A stretch of 57,095 nt of DNA. Source: Zygnema cylindricum (Eukaryota; Streptophyta; Zygnematophyceae; Zygnematales; Zygnemataceae). The notes beneath the pieces were generated by a model. That model did no database searches, was not told the origin of the DNA, and worked only from the letters and a program-made list of their open reading frames with translations. Each line of letters starts with the position of its first letter. Position 1 is the first letter of the stretch. Both the position numbers and the translations under genes were made by a program. Positions 23,601 to 32,374 of this stretch are shown in pieces. The stretch spans positions 33,617 through 90,711 of the forward strand of contig JBBHKE010001783.1 of NCBI GenBank assembly GCA_037447655.1, given 5' to 3'.

Positions 23601-23733
23601 ACCATCCCACAGAGGAACGGAAACTGAAACTGAAGCTGTCATGGAGACACCACAATGTGCAGCAGGCGAAACTTGATTGTTTGCCTCTACCACTGCCATT
23701 GTTCTTCGCAAAAATGGAAGGATATCGAACCAT
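14035..23733 (-). CDS. FUT1-like (GT37/XG_FTase) alpha-fucosyltransferase, copy B, 11 exons, 612 aa, apparently intact
   Basis: Exons in minus order: 23733-23255, 22418-22351, 21127-21095, 21006-20777, 20058-19967, 18820-18584, 17853-17736, 16829-16648, 16404-16201, 15497-15375, 14107-14035. They total 1839 nt, stay in phase at every junction and end in TGA. All introns are GT-AG except intron 5, which is GC-AG. Residues 41-55 form a hydrophobic anchor after a 40-residue tail, as in type II Golgi enzymes; an acidic/lysine-rich EKEG stem follows. The catalytic region shows the family landmarks in order: NTCWSR near 157, GLGNRILSLVS at 240, a SHLVWL...FFFCEEAQ block, FWFVPSM, NPNNVVWDRV, IGMQIRTRLS at 416, AEMWLLSL, ESTFGYISAG and TEPCFQYPPPLLEC at the C-terminus. 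Plant FUT1 proteins are slightly shorter. The family moves fucose from GDP-fucose to cell-wall polysaccharide or glycoprotein in the Golgi; the acceptor here is unknown. Family assignment is firm from motif order. Exons 1-3 are the least certain but fit in phase. Confidence 0.86.
14493..14694. repeat. GA-rich polypurine tract in intron 10 of copy B
   Basis: About 200 bp of GAGAGG/GAGA repeats; pyrimidine-rich on the gene strand. Confidence 0.92.
15511..15546. repeat. GA tract at the exon 10 acceptor, copy B
   Basis: Begins 11 bp upstream (gene sense) of the exon 10 CAG acceptor at 15498-15500. It may double as the polypyrimidine tract. Confidence 0.75.
15945..16015. repeat. GA-rich tract in intron 9 of copy B
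   Basis: GAGGGAGAAGGAGA-type repeats, counterpart of 1750-1862. Confidence 0.85.
16996..17113. repeat. GA-rich tract in intron 7 of copy B
   Basis: GAGAGAGGGAGA repeats, counterpart of 2940-3072. Confidence 0.9.
17317..17545. mobile_element. Decayed MITE in intron 7 of copy B
   Basis: Same remnant as 3262-3499: TA|CACCGTGAATCGCT start and a diverged ACACTAATAATGATTCAC end. Confidence 0.5.
17870..18075. repeat. ATTAAACAT minisatellite in intron 6 of copy B
   Basis: Irregular ACATTGATTAAAC repeats beginning just beyond the exon 7 acceptor; counterpart of 3775-4035. Confidence 0.75.
18402..18565. repeat. GA-rich tract at the exon 6 donor, copy B
   Basis: GAGAGG repeats grading into GACAGAC units that end about 15 bp from the exon 6 donor. 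Counterpart of the 700-bp tract in copy A. Confidence 0.9.
19021..19090. repeat. GA-rich tract in intron 5 of copy B
   Basis: GAGGGAGAGGGAG repeats. A second shorter purine tract (19862-19905) lies near the exon 5 donor. Confidence 0.85.
20062..20500. repeat. AATAC satellite in intron 4 of copy B
   Basis: ATACA/AATAC units starting right at the exon 5 acceptor; counterpart of 7108-7620. Confidence 0.9.
20688..20761. repeat. GA tract next to the exon 4 donor, copy B
   Basis: GAGA-type tract ending about 15 bp from the exon 4 GT donor at 20776. Confidence 0.88.
21565..22310. repeat. TCAAATCAAATTTCATA minisatellite in intron 2 of copy B
   Basis: About 750 bp of ATCAAATTTCATATCAAATCAA variants. 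It more than doubles the copy A array. Confidence 0.9.
22457..22522. repeat. GA-rich tract near the exon 2 acceptor
   Basis: GAGGGAGAAAGAGAGAGG purines inside intron 1, about 40 bp upstream (gene sense) of exon 2. Confidence 0.8.
22866..22925. repeat. CCCTAAAAAA short repeat
   Basis: Five to six CCCTAAAA/CACTAAAA units in intron 1, telomere-like in sense but irregular. Read on minus they give TTTAGGG, the strand opposite to 1551-1645. Confidence 0.55.
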
Positions 23734-23961
23734 ATTGTGAATTATTAATGCAAATGCGATAATGTTGAAGTAAAAATCGGTTGATTTTTATTCACAAACG
23801 CTTCGTTTCCTTATTTACACCCATCACATTTTTCGGATTTTGCTTGGTTTCGTGTTTGTGTAACGTCGTTGTAAGTGTGCGGAATCGCGAGGCTCGTGGG
23901 CGCAAAGTTTGAAAGGAATGGATGCGAGGGAGAACGACCGCGGGGGAGGTTTAAAAAGGAA

Positions 23962-24130
23962 TGCCTCTCCCTCTCTAGGTCTCCGGTGAGAAATATAACG
24001 TGACCAATCGTAACGGGTGTGACCATGTATTTGAAAGTACACTATCGAGTTTTTTCTGTCGTTTTCCCCAAAATTAGGTCCCCAACGAGAAACTGTTTTG
24101 CCGCCGTAAAATTTGCTTTTACGATCGTAC
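23962..24130. repeat. Short dispersed repeat related to 24416-24680
   Basis: Shares gggtgtgaccatgt (versus gggtgtgtccccatgt) and TTTTTTCTGTCGTTTT with the downstream repeat. Lies just upstream of the fucosyltransferase start codon, so it may overlap its promoter region. Confidence 0.4.
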
Positions 24131-24415
24131 AGCAAGCGTCATGCTGATGCTTCGAATGCACTCTAGTTTTGCCTTCTTTTGTAATCATTTTGGCGTTTTT
24201 GGGCTTTTCTCTATCAAGCGCCGAAACAAATTGTACGGAAACGCTTATTTTTAGTCACTTGTCCATATCATGGCACGGTCGTGCCAGTAACGAACCTATC
24301 GCCTACGCGCTTTAATTCGATTGGAAGGTCGATTGGAGCCACGTAGGTTTACGTTCAGACGAGGAGAAAAGTCGCATATCCAAAAGCACAAAGTCTGAAC
24401 GTCCTATCTATAAAG

Positions 24416-24680
24416 AATAAGGGTGTGTCCCCATGTGCATAAGTAAGGATTTTTTTCTGTCGTTTTGCCGTAAAACTTAGCGCCGTACTGCCTAAGTTGC
24501 AACCGTACGAAGGAATAGCAAATTTGTAGAGTACAATTTGCGTCATCCTTGAACTTAGGATGTACAAAATTTGTCGTCTTGTGATTTTCGACCCACTTAT
24601 ACGACAAAAATCGTCATCTTCAAACCTTTGTTTAAAACACATGCGCGATGTGATTTAAATTAGGTTTTTTCGATTGACAA
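24416..24680. repeat. Dispersed repeat, third copy of the 10140-10860 family
   Basis: Contains gcgccgtac, caaccgtac, ttgcgtcatc and gtcgtcttg blocks in the same order as the 467-bp tandem copies, but more diverged. Confidence 0.55.
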
Positions 24681-25280
24681 ATAGTAACATTTTTTCGCAC
24701 CTGCCCTAAATTTCGAAAAAAATCCAACGATAAACAAGGACAAAGAAAAGTACATAGTTCGCTATGTTCTGTCCGTTTGCGTTATAATAAGACGAAAATA
24801 AGTACACAGTTTGTTTGATTTGTCCGTTTTCATCCAGTACGGATTTATACGTAACAAACGCATTGAACCTTTTGAAAAAATCGTTAAAATCGTTAATGAA
24901 TTTTATTCCGTATAATTCCGTACATGTAAAAGAAATTGAGTTTTACATACAACGCAGTTTGTACATTGTCCGTACAGTTCCCGTCTCTTTTCGTCATAGT
25001 CCGTACAATTTTGTTACAATTCCGTACATTTCCCGTTAAATTTGTGTTCAGTTAACCGGACAGAAAGTACTACGAAGTGCAACGTATCTTTTAGTCAAAT
25101 TCCCTACTTTTTTGGTACAAAACCGTACAGTTACTGTACATACTGTACAGTTTTTGTAAATTATCCGTTCAATTTACCGGACAGAAAGTACATCGCGTTT
25201 TTTCCGATTTATTCAAAAGTCACGAATTATACCTTTTAATCGGAAAAAAGGAAAAAATCGCGCGATTTGAACAACTATGC
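24681..25280. other. Intergenic, GTACA-rich, no gene seen
   Basis: Many cgtaca/tgtaca motifs and two copies of accggacagaaagtac at about 25055 and 25177. No coding or RNA signature. Confidence 0.4.
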
Positions 25281-25700
25281 CCATATTGTATTGGCCGCAA
25301 AATGAAATAAAATAGTAGCAGGGTTGAGTTGCACATGGATCGATAGAGAATTAAACGTCATGTCTAAATTTGAAAAAAAAATCGGACAAAAAAATCTTTT
25401 TCTGTGAGTTTTGAGCGAATTTTCATTTAAACCGTCAGATTCAGACGATCTGACGGTCGTTAATGAAAGTAACGATCTAAGAAGATCACATGAAAAGCCC
25501 ATAACACAGCTTACGATAGGACTATCGTCAGATTCGGACGATCGGACGGTCGCTGATGAAATTAGCGATCTAAGAAGATCACATGGAAAGCCCGTAACAC
25601 AACTTACGCTAAAGGCGGCCTACAAAAGGCCTACCAAAAAACGCCTACTTTTGAACTATGGTTTGGGTGGATTTGAATCCACCCTGTAAAAAGGCACATG
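25281..25700. repeat. Dispersed repeat with internal ~96-bp tandem duplication (copy 1)
   Basis: Starts cccatattgtattgg and is also found at 27241-27740. Inside, a segment containing gatctaagaagatcacatg is duplicated (about 25434-25528 and 25530-25624). Ends near gcctacttttgaactatgg, followed by a perfect GGGTGGATT/AATCCACCC hairpin at 25672-25690. Confidence 0.7.
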
Positions 25701-25744
25701 GCCCTTGCCAAATGCTACGCTGTCATCTCTCGTCCGTTGTGTGG

Positions 25745-26006
25745 ATCATATTTTGTTTTTATGCGAGTCCACATAAAGCCGCGAGAAAATCTTTGACGGA
25801 GGATACTCTATGACGCTCCTTTTGCCATCCACCAACCATTCTAACATTTTTGTACGCAAGTGTAGCAATCGTACACGTTGTGTGGCTCGTCTCCTCTTTA
25901 GAAAACAATGGAGGACGCTTCATAGAATGAGCTTTTCCTTCGAAAACAACGAATCGGACGGTTGACATTGTCGCCCAAAGTTTGGAAAATCTTGCCAAAT
26001 CTACAT
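25745..26006. other. Unassigned intergenic sequence
   Basis: No gene or repeat recognised. Short minus-strand frames lack any motif. Confidence 0.35.
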
Positions 26007-26230
26007 ACATGAGTTTTTAGAAAAAGGCATACAGGTTTCATTCGTACTATGCAAATCCCAAAAAATAATGAATATCCGCAAAGAACAAACTTAAAAAGTT
26101 TATAAAATGCGTTGACCAACTTTGACTTGATTATAAAATAGAAAATAAAAAAAATTTAATAAAAAGTAATACTACAACTTAGGGGTATGTTCTCATGTAC
26201 AAAACATTGTTCAAAAGTAGGTGAGAGTAG
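26007..26230. repeat. 220-bp direct repeat, left copy
   Basis: Sequence from tgagtttttagaaaaagg to ggtgagagtagg appears unchanged at 26969-27192. The two copies frame a truncated LTR retrotransposon. Confidence 0.93.
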
Positions 26231-26968
26231 GTGTAACAGGGTTACAGAGTTGAGTACTTAGTAGCCAGTAACTAGGGTGCTACAGTTGCGGTGTCAGAGC
26301 AGCGCAGCTGCGATTCCAGACCAGCGCAACATAGCAGCGTAGGAACTTAGCGGTGTAGCGACTAAGTAGCGTAGCAGCGCTGTATAGGAGCGCAACATAG
26401 CAACGCAACGTAGCAGTATAGCAACGCCGCAGAATGTAGTTTGAATTGTATAGTTCTAGAAGGATGTCTTGAGACTGATCTAGGAAGACCTTGAAGGTCC
26501 ACGTGTGCACCTGTACAGTACAAGAGTGACTAGCAGCTAGTGAGTTTAAATAATCGGGCAGACTTAGTTAAGGGGCAGACTCTTCGAGTAGACCTTTTCA
26601 GCGAGCGCTGGATGTTGTAATCTTCTTCGAGTAATAAAGTGCTACTCTTTACTTATCCTTATGGTGTGATCTTGCTGTTGCAACGAGGAGGTCCTGGGTA
26701 TCTTCCGCTGTGCACTGTGGCACTTTGTTCCTTTTACACTAGAATCGGAGCCTCTCTTTGTGACTCAACAGCATGGCTAACCACGGCGTGTCCACCGCAA
26801 ATTTGTTAGTGCAAGTTCTCCGGGAGTTAGAAAACGTTAGATTACAAAACGCGCAAGTGAACAACACTGTCACAACATTGGAAGCTCGTCTCGGCGAACG
26901 TCCGTATGAAGGGGCAAGTGGAGACTTAAGGAGACCGAAGTTAAGTCTTCCCGACGAATTTGATCCGG
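26231..26968 (+). mobile_element. Truncated LTR retrotransposon (probable Ty3/gypsy): 5' LTR plus gag start
   Basis: The LTR runs about 26231-26738 (TGTAACAGGG to CCTTTTACA), with AATAAA near 26632. It carries a run of GCAGCG/GTAGC-type short repeats. The next bases (TAGAATCGGAGC) resemble the initiator-Met primer-binding site TGGTATCAGAGC, with mismatches. A gag frame then starts at 26773. The element stops abruptly at 26968, where the 5' flank begins again. Confidence 0.72.
26773..26968 (+). pseudogene. Gag N-terminal fragment of LTR retrotransposon
   Basis: Sixty-five residues beginning MANHGVSTANLL and ending RRPKLSLPDEFDPA. A coiled-coil-like Leu/Glu/Val stretch is followed by the K-L-S-L-P-D-x-F-D segment that typically opens the capsid domain of Ty3/gypsy Gag. 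It is cut at the junction, after which the repeated flank adds only a stop. No protease or polymerase part exists here. Confidence 0.6.
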
Positions 26969-27192
26969 CATGAGTTTTTAGAAAAAGGCATACAGGTTTC
27001 ATTCGTACTATGCAAATCCCAAAAAATAATGAATATCCGCAAAGAACAAACTTAAAAAGTTTATAAAATGCGTTGACCAACTTTGACTTGATTATAAAAT
27101 AGAAAATAAAAAAAATTTAATAAAAAGTAATACTACAACTTAGGGGTATGTTCTCATGTACAAAACATTGTTCAAAAGTAGGTGAGAGTAGG
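26969..27192. repeat. 220-bp direct repeat, right copy
   Basis: Identical by eye to 26007-26230. After it the sequence continues as cccatacaatatgcc, as expected of an empty insertion site. Confidence 0.93.
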
Positions 27193-27240
27193 CCCATACA
27201 ATATGCCTATTGTACACAAAACATATAATATGGCCTTAAG

Positions 27241-27740
27241 ACCCATATTGTATTGGTCGCAAAATGAAAAAAAATAGTAATAAGGTTGAGTTGCACATCG
27301 ATCGATAGAGAATTAAACATCATATCTAAATTTTGAAAAACATTCGGACAAATTTTTATTTTTCCGTGAGTTTTGAGGCATTTTTTTTAAACCGTCAGAT
27401 TTGGACGATCGGACGGTCGCTGATCAAAGTAGCGATCTAAGAAGATCACATGAAAAGCCTATAACACAACTTATGATAGGACTTACGTCACGTTTTTTTT
27501 TTTTTTTCTGGGTTTTTTTTCCCGCGGAATGTCATCCTACGCCGTGTCAGTTCGCTAAAAAATTCTGTCCGGCAGCGTGCGCTGTACTATGATCATACGT
27601 CAGATTAGAACGTTCGTACAAGAGTGTGCACAACTCACACACATACAGTATGCCTACTCTGCGCGAGTTTTGTGCCAAGTTTTGTGCGCCTACCAAAGGC
27701 CTACCATAAAAACGCCTACTTTTGAACTATGGTATAAAAG
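27241..27740. repeat. Dispersed repeat (copy 2 of the 25281 family)
   Basis: Begins cccatattgtattgg and includes gatctaagaagatcacatg once. It is interrupted after tgataggacttacgtcac by an unrelated segment of about 200 bp starting with a long T run, then resumes with cctaccataaaaacgcctacttttgaactatgg. Confidence 0.65.
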
Positions 27741-27966
27741 TAACGATTGCGAGTGTAGCAACCTAATCGCACATTCGTCGTGGATGTTTTTTTACTTTTC
27801 TATGCGGCGCAATGTTATACGTTCAAGCTCTTACCGTACTCCGATTTGATTCATAAAAACGAGGGGAAATCGCGAGAATCTGTTCTCACGTAGTCGGTCG
27901 TCGAATATGTGAACACAGACTATCGCGGCTACCCAAAAAATAGGGAAATGTGTATCGATTTCTTAA

Positions 27967-27989
27967 CCCTAATAGCGATTCACGGTGTA
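27967..27989. mobile_element. Solo MITE end
   Basis: CCTAATAGCGATTCACGGTG|TA matches the right terminus of the 28967-29174 element. I find no matching left end within several hundred bases, so this is a truncated copy. Confidence 0.5.
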
Positions 27990-28674
27990 CTTTCAACCTA
28001 TTTTTGAAAATTTTGTACATTATATCCGTGCAAAGTATCCGTACATGAAAAGTATACGAATTCTACGAAAAGTTAAAAAATTAGAAAAAATAACGCATTT
28101 TCGTAAAAAATTCAATATTCGTACGAATGAAACCTCTACGAAAAAATCAATACGGCCTCATACAAAAATGCACTATTTACGGTAAACAACCTCACTTTTC
28201 GCGTGATGGAGGTTTACCCCAAGAGAGTACGGAATGGTTCGAAAGCGTACGGGACGCACTAAACTACCGTGCCCTCTACAGTAACCGCGGTGCACCGTTA
28301 GAGCCTTAGAGGCAAACGGAAAGTCCTTTCGGAAACTATCTGACAATGAAAGTACAGCCGGATGATGAGCAGCGGCATGCGTCGGCCAAAGCAGAGAAAA
28401 GGCCACGTGGCACTTCCGATACCGGCCGTCGAAATACACATTGAGAATCGAATAGCTCGTTCAACAGACAGCCAGTTGTCATATTTTTTCTTCTTTCGGA
28501 TACACCGTTAGGTGTACCTGCGTAATATCTCGTCGATGTCGGTGCAACTGTACGGCGTCAATGCGACAATTGGCTTCGTACTATGTGGGGCTGGACAGTT
28601 TCTGGCCGCCAAATTCAAACGAATTCTGACGGATAAGGATTATCAAACGGAATTTTATCGTTCATGTACAACAA
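27990..28674. other. Unassigned sequence
   Basis: No convincing coding, RNA or repeat signature. The 60-88 codon frames here overlap each other on both strands and lack motifs. Confidence 0.35.
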
Positions 28675-29899
28675 TTTCGAAAAGGAATTGCTAATCGCAG
28701 AGACGATTTTTGATGCCCGCAGGTCTTTGTCAGAAATTGTACATTTGAAGTACAGTTTTGTACAAGCTACGTACCTTTAAGTTCAGATTTGACGGTCAAC
28801 CCGTCGGTCAAATTTGACTGGCGAAATATTGTAACGGCGGTTAAAAAAGTGTCGCGCTTGCGAACGTCGACCGTCATAAAAAAAAAAACAATTCACACGG
28901 CCGGCGCAGGTTTACTGTAACAAAATTGCGGCAGCCACATGTAAATAAAATGGCTGCGCGGAGATACACCGTGAATCGCTATTAGAGTCAATGACTCTAA
29001 TTGCGGTACCCCGTTTTTTTACCCAAATTCTCAAATAGAATAAATAAAAACCCTTTAAAAAACAAATTAGAGTAGAGGATTTCCTTCAAAACCCCCAAAT
29101 TCTCAAATAGCGTTAATAACGCTATTTGTTTCATAACGCTATTTATTTCTAAACGCTAATAGCAATTCACGGTGTAGTTTCTCACTTCACGTGAGCTCCA
29201 CTGTGAGAGCACACACCGACATTTGACTTCGCCGCAAAAATGGAATCAAATTGCGAACCGCTACACTAAATTTGAACACAAATTAAAGGATGACGTACAA
29301 CATGTATAAACTCGCACGAAACGAAATAAACTTCGTACAAAATAAAAAAGCGTACCCGCTTATAAATATCGATGAAACTAAAATGACGCGTCGTCACGCG
29401 CGACCAAATAAAGCCACACTATTTTATCAACACCTCTACATTGAAAACGTACTTCACATTGATCCAGCAACACTATTTACGAATCAACATTCCTACATTG
29501 AAAACGTACTTCACATTTATTCAGCCACACTATTTACGAATCAAACTTTTCAACGTTTTGAGGCTAAGTTAAATGTCGGTGTGTGCTCTCACAATAGAGC
29601 TCACGTAAAGGAAGAAACTATCAGCGCGCAACCATTTTATTTACATGTGGCTGCCGCAATTTTGTTACTGCGCCGGCCGTGTGAATTGATTTTTTTATGA
29701 CGGTCGACGTTCGCAAGCGCGACACTTTTTTAATAGCCGTTACAAAATTTCGCCAGTCAAATTTGTTCGACGGGTTGACCGTCAAATATGAACTTAAAAG
29801 TACGTAGCTTGTACGAAACTGAACTTCAACTGTACAGTTTTTGACAACTACCTCCGCGCAGCAAAAATCGTCTCTGCGATTAGCAATTCCCTTTCGAAA
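28675..29899. mobile_element. Inverted-repeat (foldback/hAT-like) non-autonomous element with ~340-bp arms
   Basis: The left arm (28675-29228, minus a 210-bp nested insertion) and right arm (about 29569-29899) are inverted copies, matching at GAATTGCTAATCGCAGAGACG, GTCGCGCTTGCGAACGTCGACC, CACACGGCCGGCGC and GAGCACACACCGACATTT. The ends carry the palindrome TTTCGAAA, which could be an 8-bp target duplication or the tip of the repeat. The loop contains a 57-bp repeat twice (from about 29436 and 29493), within a frame of 136 codons that I do not regard as a gene. No transposase. Confidence 0.8.
28967..29174. mobile_element. Nested MITE, 208 bp, TA target duplication
   Basis: Starts CACCGTGAATCGCTATTAG and ends CTAATAGCAATTCACGGTG, flanked by TA on both sides (28965-28966 and 29175-29176). 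It sits inside the left arm of the larger inverted-repeat element; the right arm preserves the uninterrupted site (complement of ctgatagtttcttcc) with one TA. Confidence 0.88.
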
Positions 29900-30104
29900 A
29901 GAGACGTTGCAGCGTCACACTTTTTGCGTGCGGTCAGTTTAAAATGTGTACGAACATCTTCTTCAATTTTTTGAAAAGAAGCCCCCTAGAAAACTTGAAG
30001 GCGAATCTTGAAAGAAGACGCCATTACTGACGCCATGGCAATAGACAGTGAAACTATTGTTGAAGTTGTTGTCGAATAATTTACAGACCTCGAAAGAAGC
30101 AGCC

Positions 30105-30332
30105 ATGCCTAGAGTTCGAGGAGAGGAGTGGGACAACGTGAAGCCTCCAGACGGTGGGATTCTAATAGCCAACCGATTATGTGTCTGTATTTATTGTAAT
30201 TTCGAACATAACGCCCAAGCAACTAGGATCACAAATCATCTCATTGGAAATGTTAAGAGTGGAGGGATTAGAGCTTGCACAATGTGTCCAGCCAAGGTGA
30301 AGGAGGGGTTTATTACGACTGAAAAAGTGTAA
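30105..30332 (+). pseudogene. BED-type zinc-finger fragment (hAT transposase-like)
   Basis: A 75-residue frame with an aromatic residue (EEWDNV) upstream, CIYC as the first Cys pair, ATRITNHL giving the first His, and GGIRACTMCP at the end. This is the order seen in plant BED fingers at the N-terminus of hAT transposases and related proteins, which bind DNA. An upstream in-frame ATG exists at 30048, but the MPRVRG start at 30105 fits better. No catalytic region follows, so this is either a transposon remnant or one exon of a larger gene. It lies about 200 bp from the inverted-repeat element; a relation is possible but unproved. Confidence 0.55.
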
Positions 30333-31285
30333 CAGTAATAGTGGATTGAACTTGTTCGTAAATGGGTATTTAGGTGTTATGAAAAAAGATTTTTAAATTT
30401 GATAGACGTCAGCGAAAGAATCGCACGATTTGGGGTTGTATTTTAAAGGATATAGTGATTAATGTACTCAGGCGACAACGCGAGGTCAAAATAACGATTG
30501 GGTGTTCATTGTTCTAGGTTAAGGGTCATACTATCCGCGGAATTTAAGGCGTACATTTATAAATTACTAAACGAAATCAATATTTCGTTTGGTACGCACG
30601 ATGGTTCGTTTCGTACAATTTTTAGTACGAAACGTCACTTTCAGTTTATACAATTGCGTAAGAAGTTTCACGTGCGAAATTTGCGACGCACGTTCGTGCG
30701 AAGTCGCGTTTTGTTTGGCGCGCACTTTTGCACGTAAATGTTACGTAGTGAAACGTAGCATTTGAATGGTTAGAAATGCTACGTAGTTAGTAAGAGATTT
30801 CACACGTTTTTGGATTGGTCAAACTGAGTCCTTGTTGATCAATGATTGGCCCAGGTCAAACTTATTCAACGGAGCGTTGACACTGGCCTGGCTGGTCCGG
30901 GGCGATAATAGATAAATAGTGAAGTCTAAGAGGAGAGTAAACATCTTTTCCTTCAAGTTTGTGGAAATTCTGACTGATCTTGGTCCTGAGCGATTAAAAC
31001 CAAATTGGAGCATTTGTATTTTGGCATTGATCTCTCTTACAAACTAAGTAGTGTTTTAGTAGTTAAGAGATAGAAATATTAAGAGTGGAGAGGAAAACAC
31101 ATTAATAAGAAGGGTTGAGCCACGAGGGCAAGAGACAAAGCTAATGTTATGTGGATAGAAGCTTCTTCTAATTTAAAGTTATCCTTATATGAGTGCTTTC
31201 CAATGTGGATGTGTATTTTCCAAAGTGTGGAATGTGTGGTTGAAATTGATTGAAGTAATGGGATATTTTAAGAGGTAAGAGATCT
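30333..31285. other. Unassigned sequence left of the copia array
   Basis: Contains small palindromes (acgaaat...atttcgt near 30580; ctacgtagt near 30780). No gene found. It abuts the truncated edge of the copia array at about 31286. Confidence 0.4.
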
Positions 31286-31344
31286 TGTTGTTCTACGACA
31301 ACTGGTGCAGGTGGAGCTGCACCAGTAGTAGTAGAAATAGACAT
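31286..31344 (-). pseudogene. Copia gag start fragment at the array edge
   Basis: About 19 codons (MSISTTTGAAPPAP...EQQ) of a fourth unit. The match to the other gags stops at about 31286, which marks the left edge of the array. Confidence 0.7.
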
Positions 31345-31554
31345 AGCTTAAACAGAAGCTAACCATGAAACGAATCAAACACCAATGTTTCACTCACTAT
31401 AAAACCATATTCACAAATACAAATCTCACCAAATTTAGCATACATTATCACCAGCATACACACTGTCAATTCCCAAAATTACAGCACAATTGAACTAGTA
31501 AACCATAAGATATTACATCTGCAAGTTTCACAAAAACTGCATTCAGATTTGCAT

Positions 31555-32244
31555 TATCTCAATACTGGATATCAAAATATTTCTAAGTCCTAAGCTTTAT
31601 ACACTGAGTGTCTATCTACTGATCTCTAGACCAATCAGGTTGAAGTATCTGAATAGTCGAACTGTACTGTAGTACGACAGAGTACCTAACGTACTTCCAA
31701 AAATTCCTGTTGCCACTAACCTAAATAAACGAGTGAAACACTAAATTTAAATCAACTAAACTCCAAAAATTGTTTTCAGGTTTTTTTAATTTGGTGCCGT
31801 ACACACAAAGTTTCTTCTTAGTCAGCAGCAGTCAAATAAGTCCAACCGGCTGTGGTTAATCTTGTACGAATATTTGGGTGATTGCGGAGCACGTAGTCTT
31901 CGTGGTCCACACTCAAATCTTAACCGTTAGTTCAGTTCCAGTCGACGTCCTGTATTTGCTCTTCATGCTTATTTTCCCAGATGTCCGGTTTTCCTTTTCG
32001 TCCGTCCGATGCGCCGGTTTGACGTCTTCCGATGTGTTACATGTGTCCAGGTATATTCCGCTTTTTTTGTATTATCCCTCATACTGACGCGTGTTTATGT
32101 GACCATACAATACACTCCAGAGTTACCAACCCGCTGTCACACTAAACAAGGTAAGTATTACAACTTCAAGGACCTAAAAATATTTGAAGTGGTAAACGAA
32201 CCCTCACAGCCTTATCTACTGAGGATAAAGCTTTGAAACCAACA
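31555..32244 (-). repeat. Copia LTR 4 (3' LTR of element III)
   Basis: TGTTGGTTTC start at 32244 next to an AGGGGAG purine tract. It is followed (gene sense) by a leader and a gag start at 31344, so it also served as 5' LTR of a further unit. Confidence 0.65.
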
Positions 32245-32374
32245 CTCCCCTAAAGGTTTAAACTCAGCTAATCACTCAGACCAATACGTTGTCTACAAAA
32301 CTGTATTTTAGGTGCAGGCAAAGATTTAGTTAGCATGTCTGCGACCATGTTTTCATCAGGCAAATAACACAGTT

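Noticed and set aside
25672-25690. Possible tRNA T-arm (GGATTTGAATCC)
   Set aside because: It is a perfect palindrome with a two-base loop and no other tRNA arms.
29290-29700. 136-codon frame as a transposase
   Set aside because: No catalytic motif. It spans the loop and part of the right arm of the inverted-repeat element, and its length comes from a 57-bp repeat.
30738-31046. Possible second solo LTR (TGTTACG...CTTACA)
   Set aside because: The flanking five bases do not match, and no related LTR is visible in the window.
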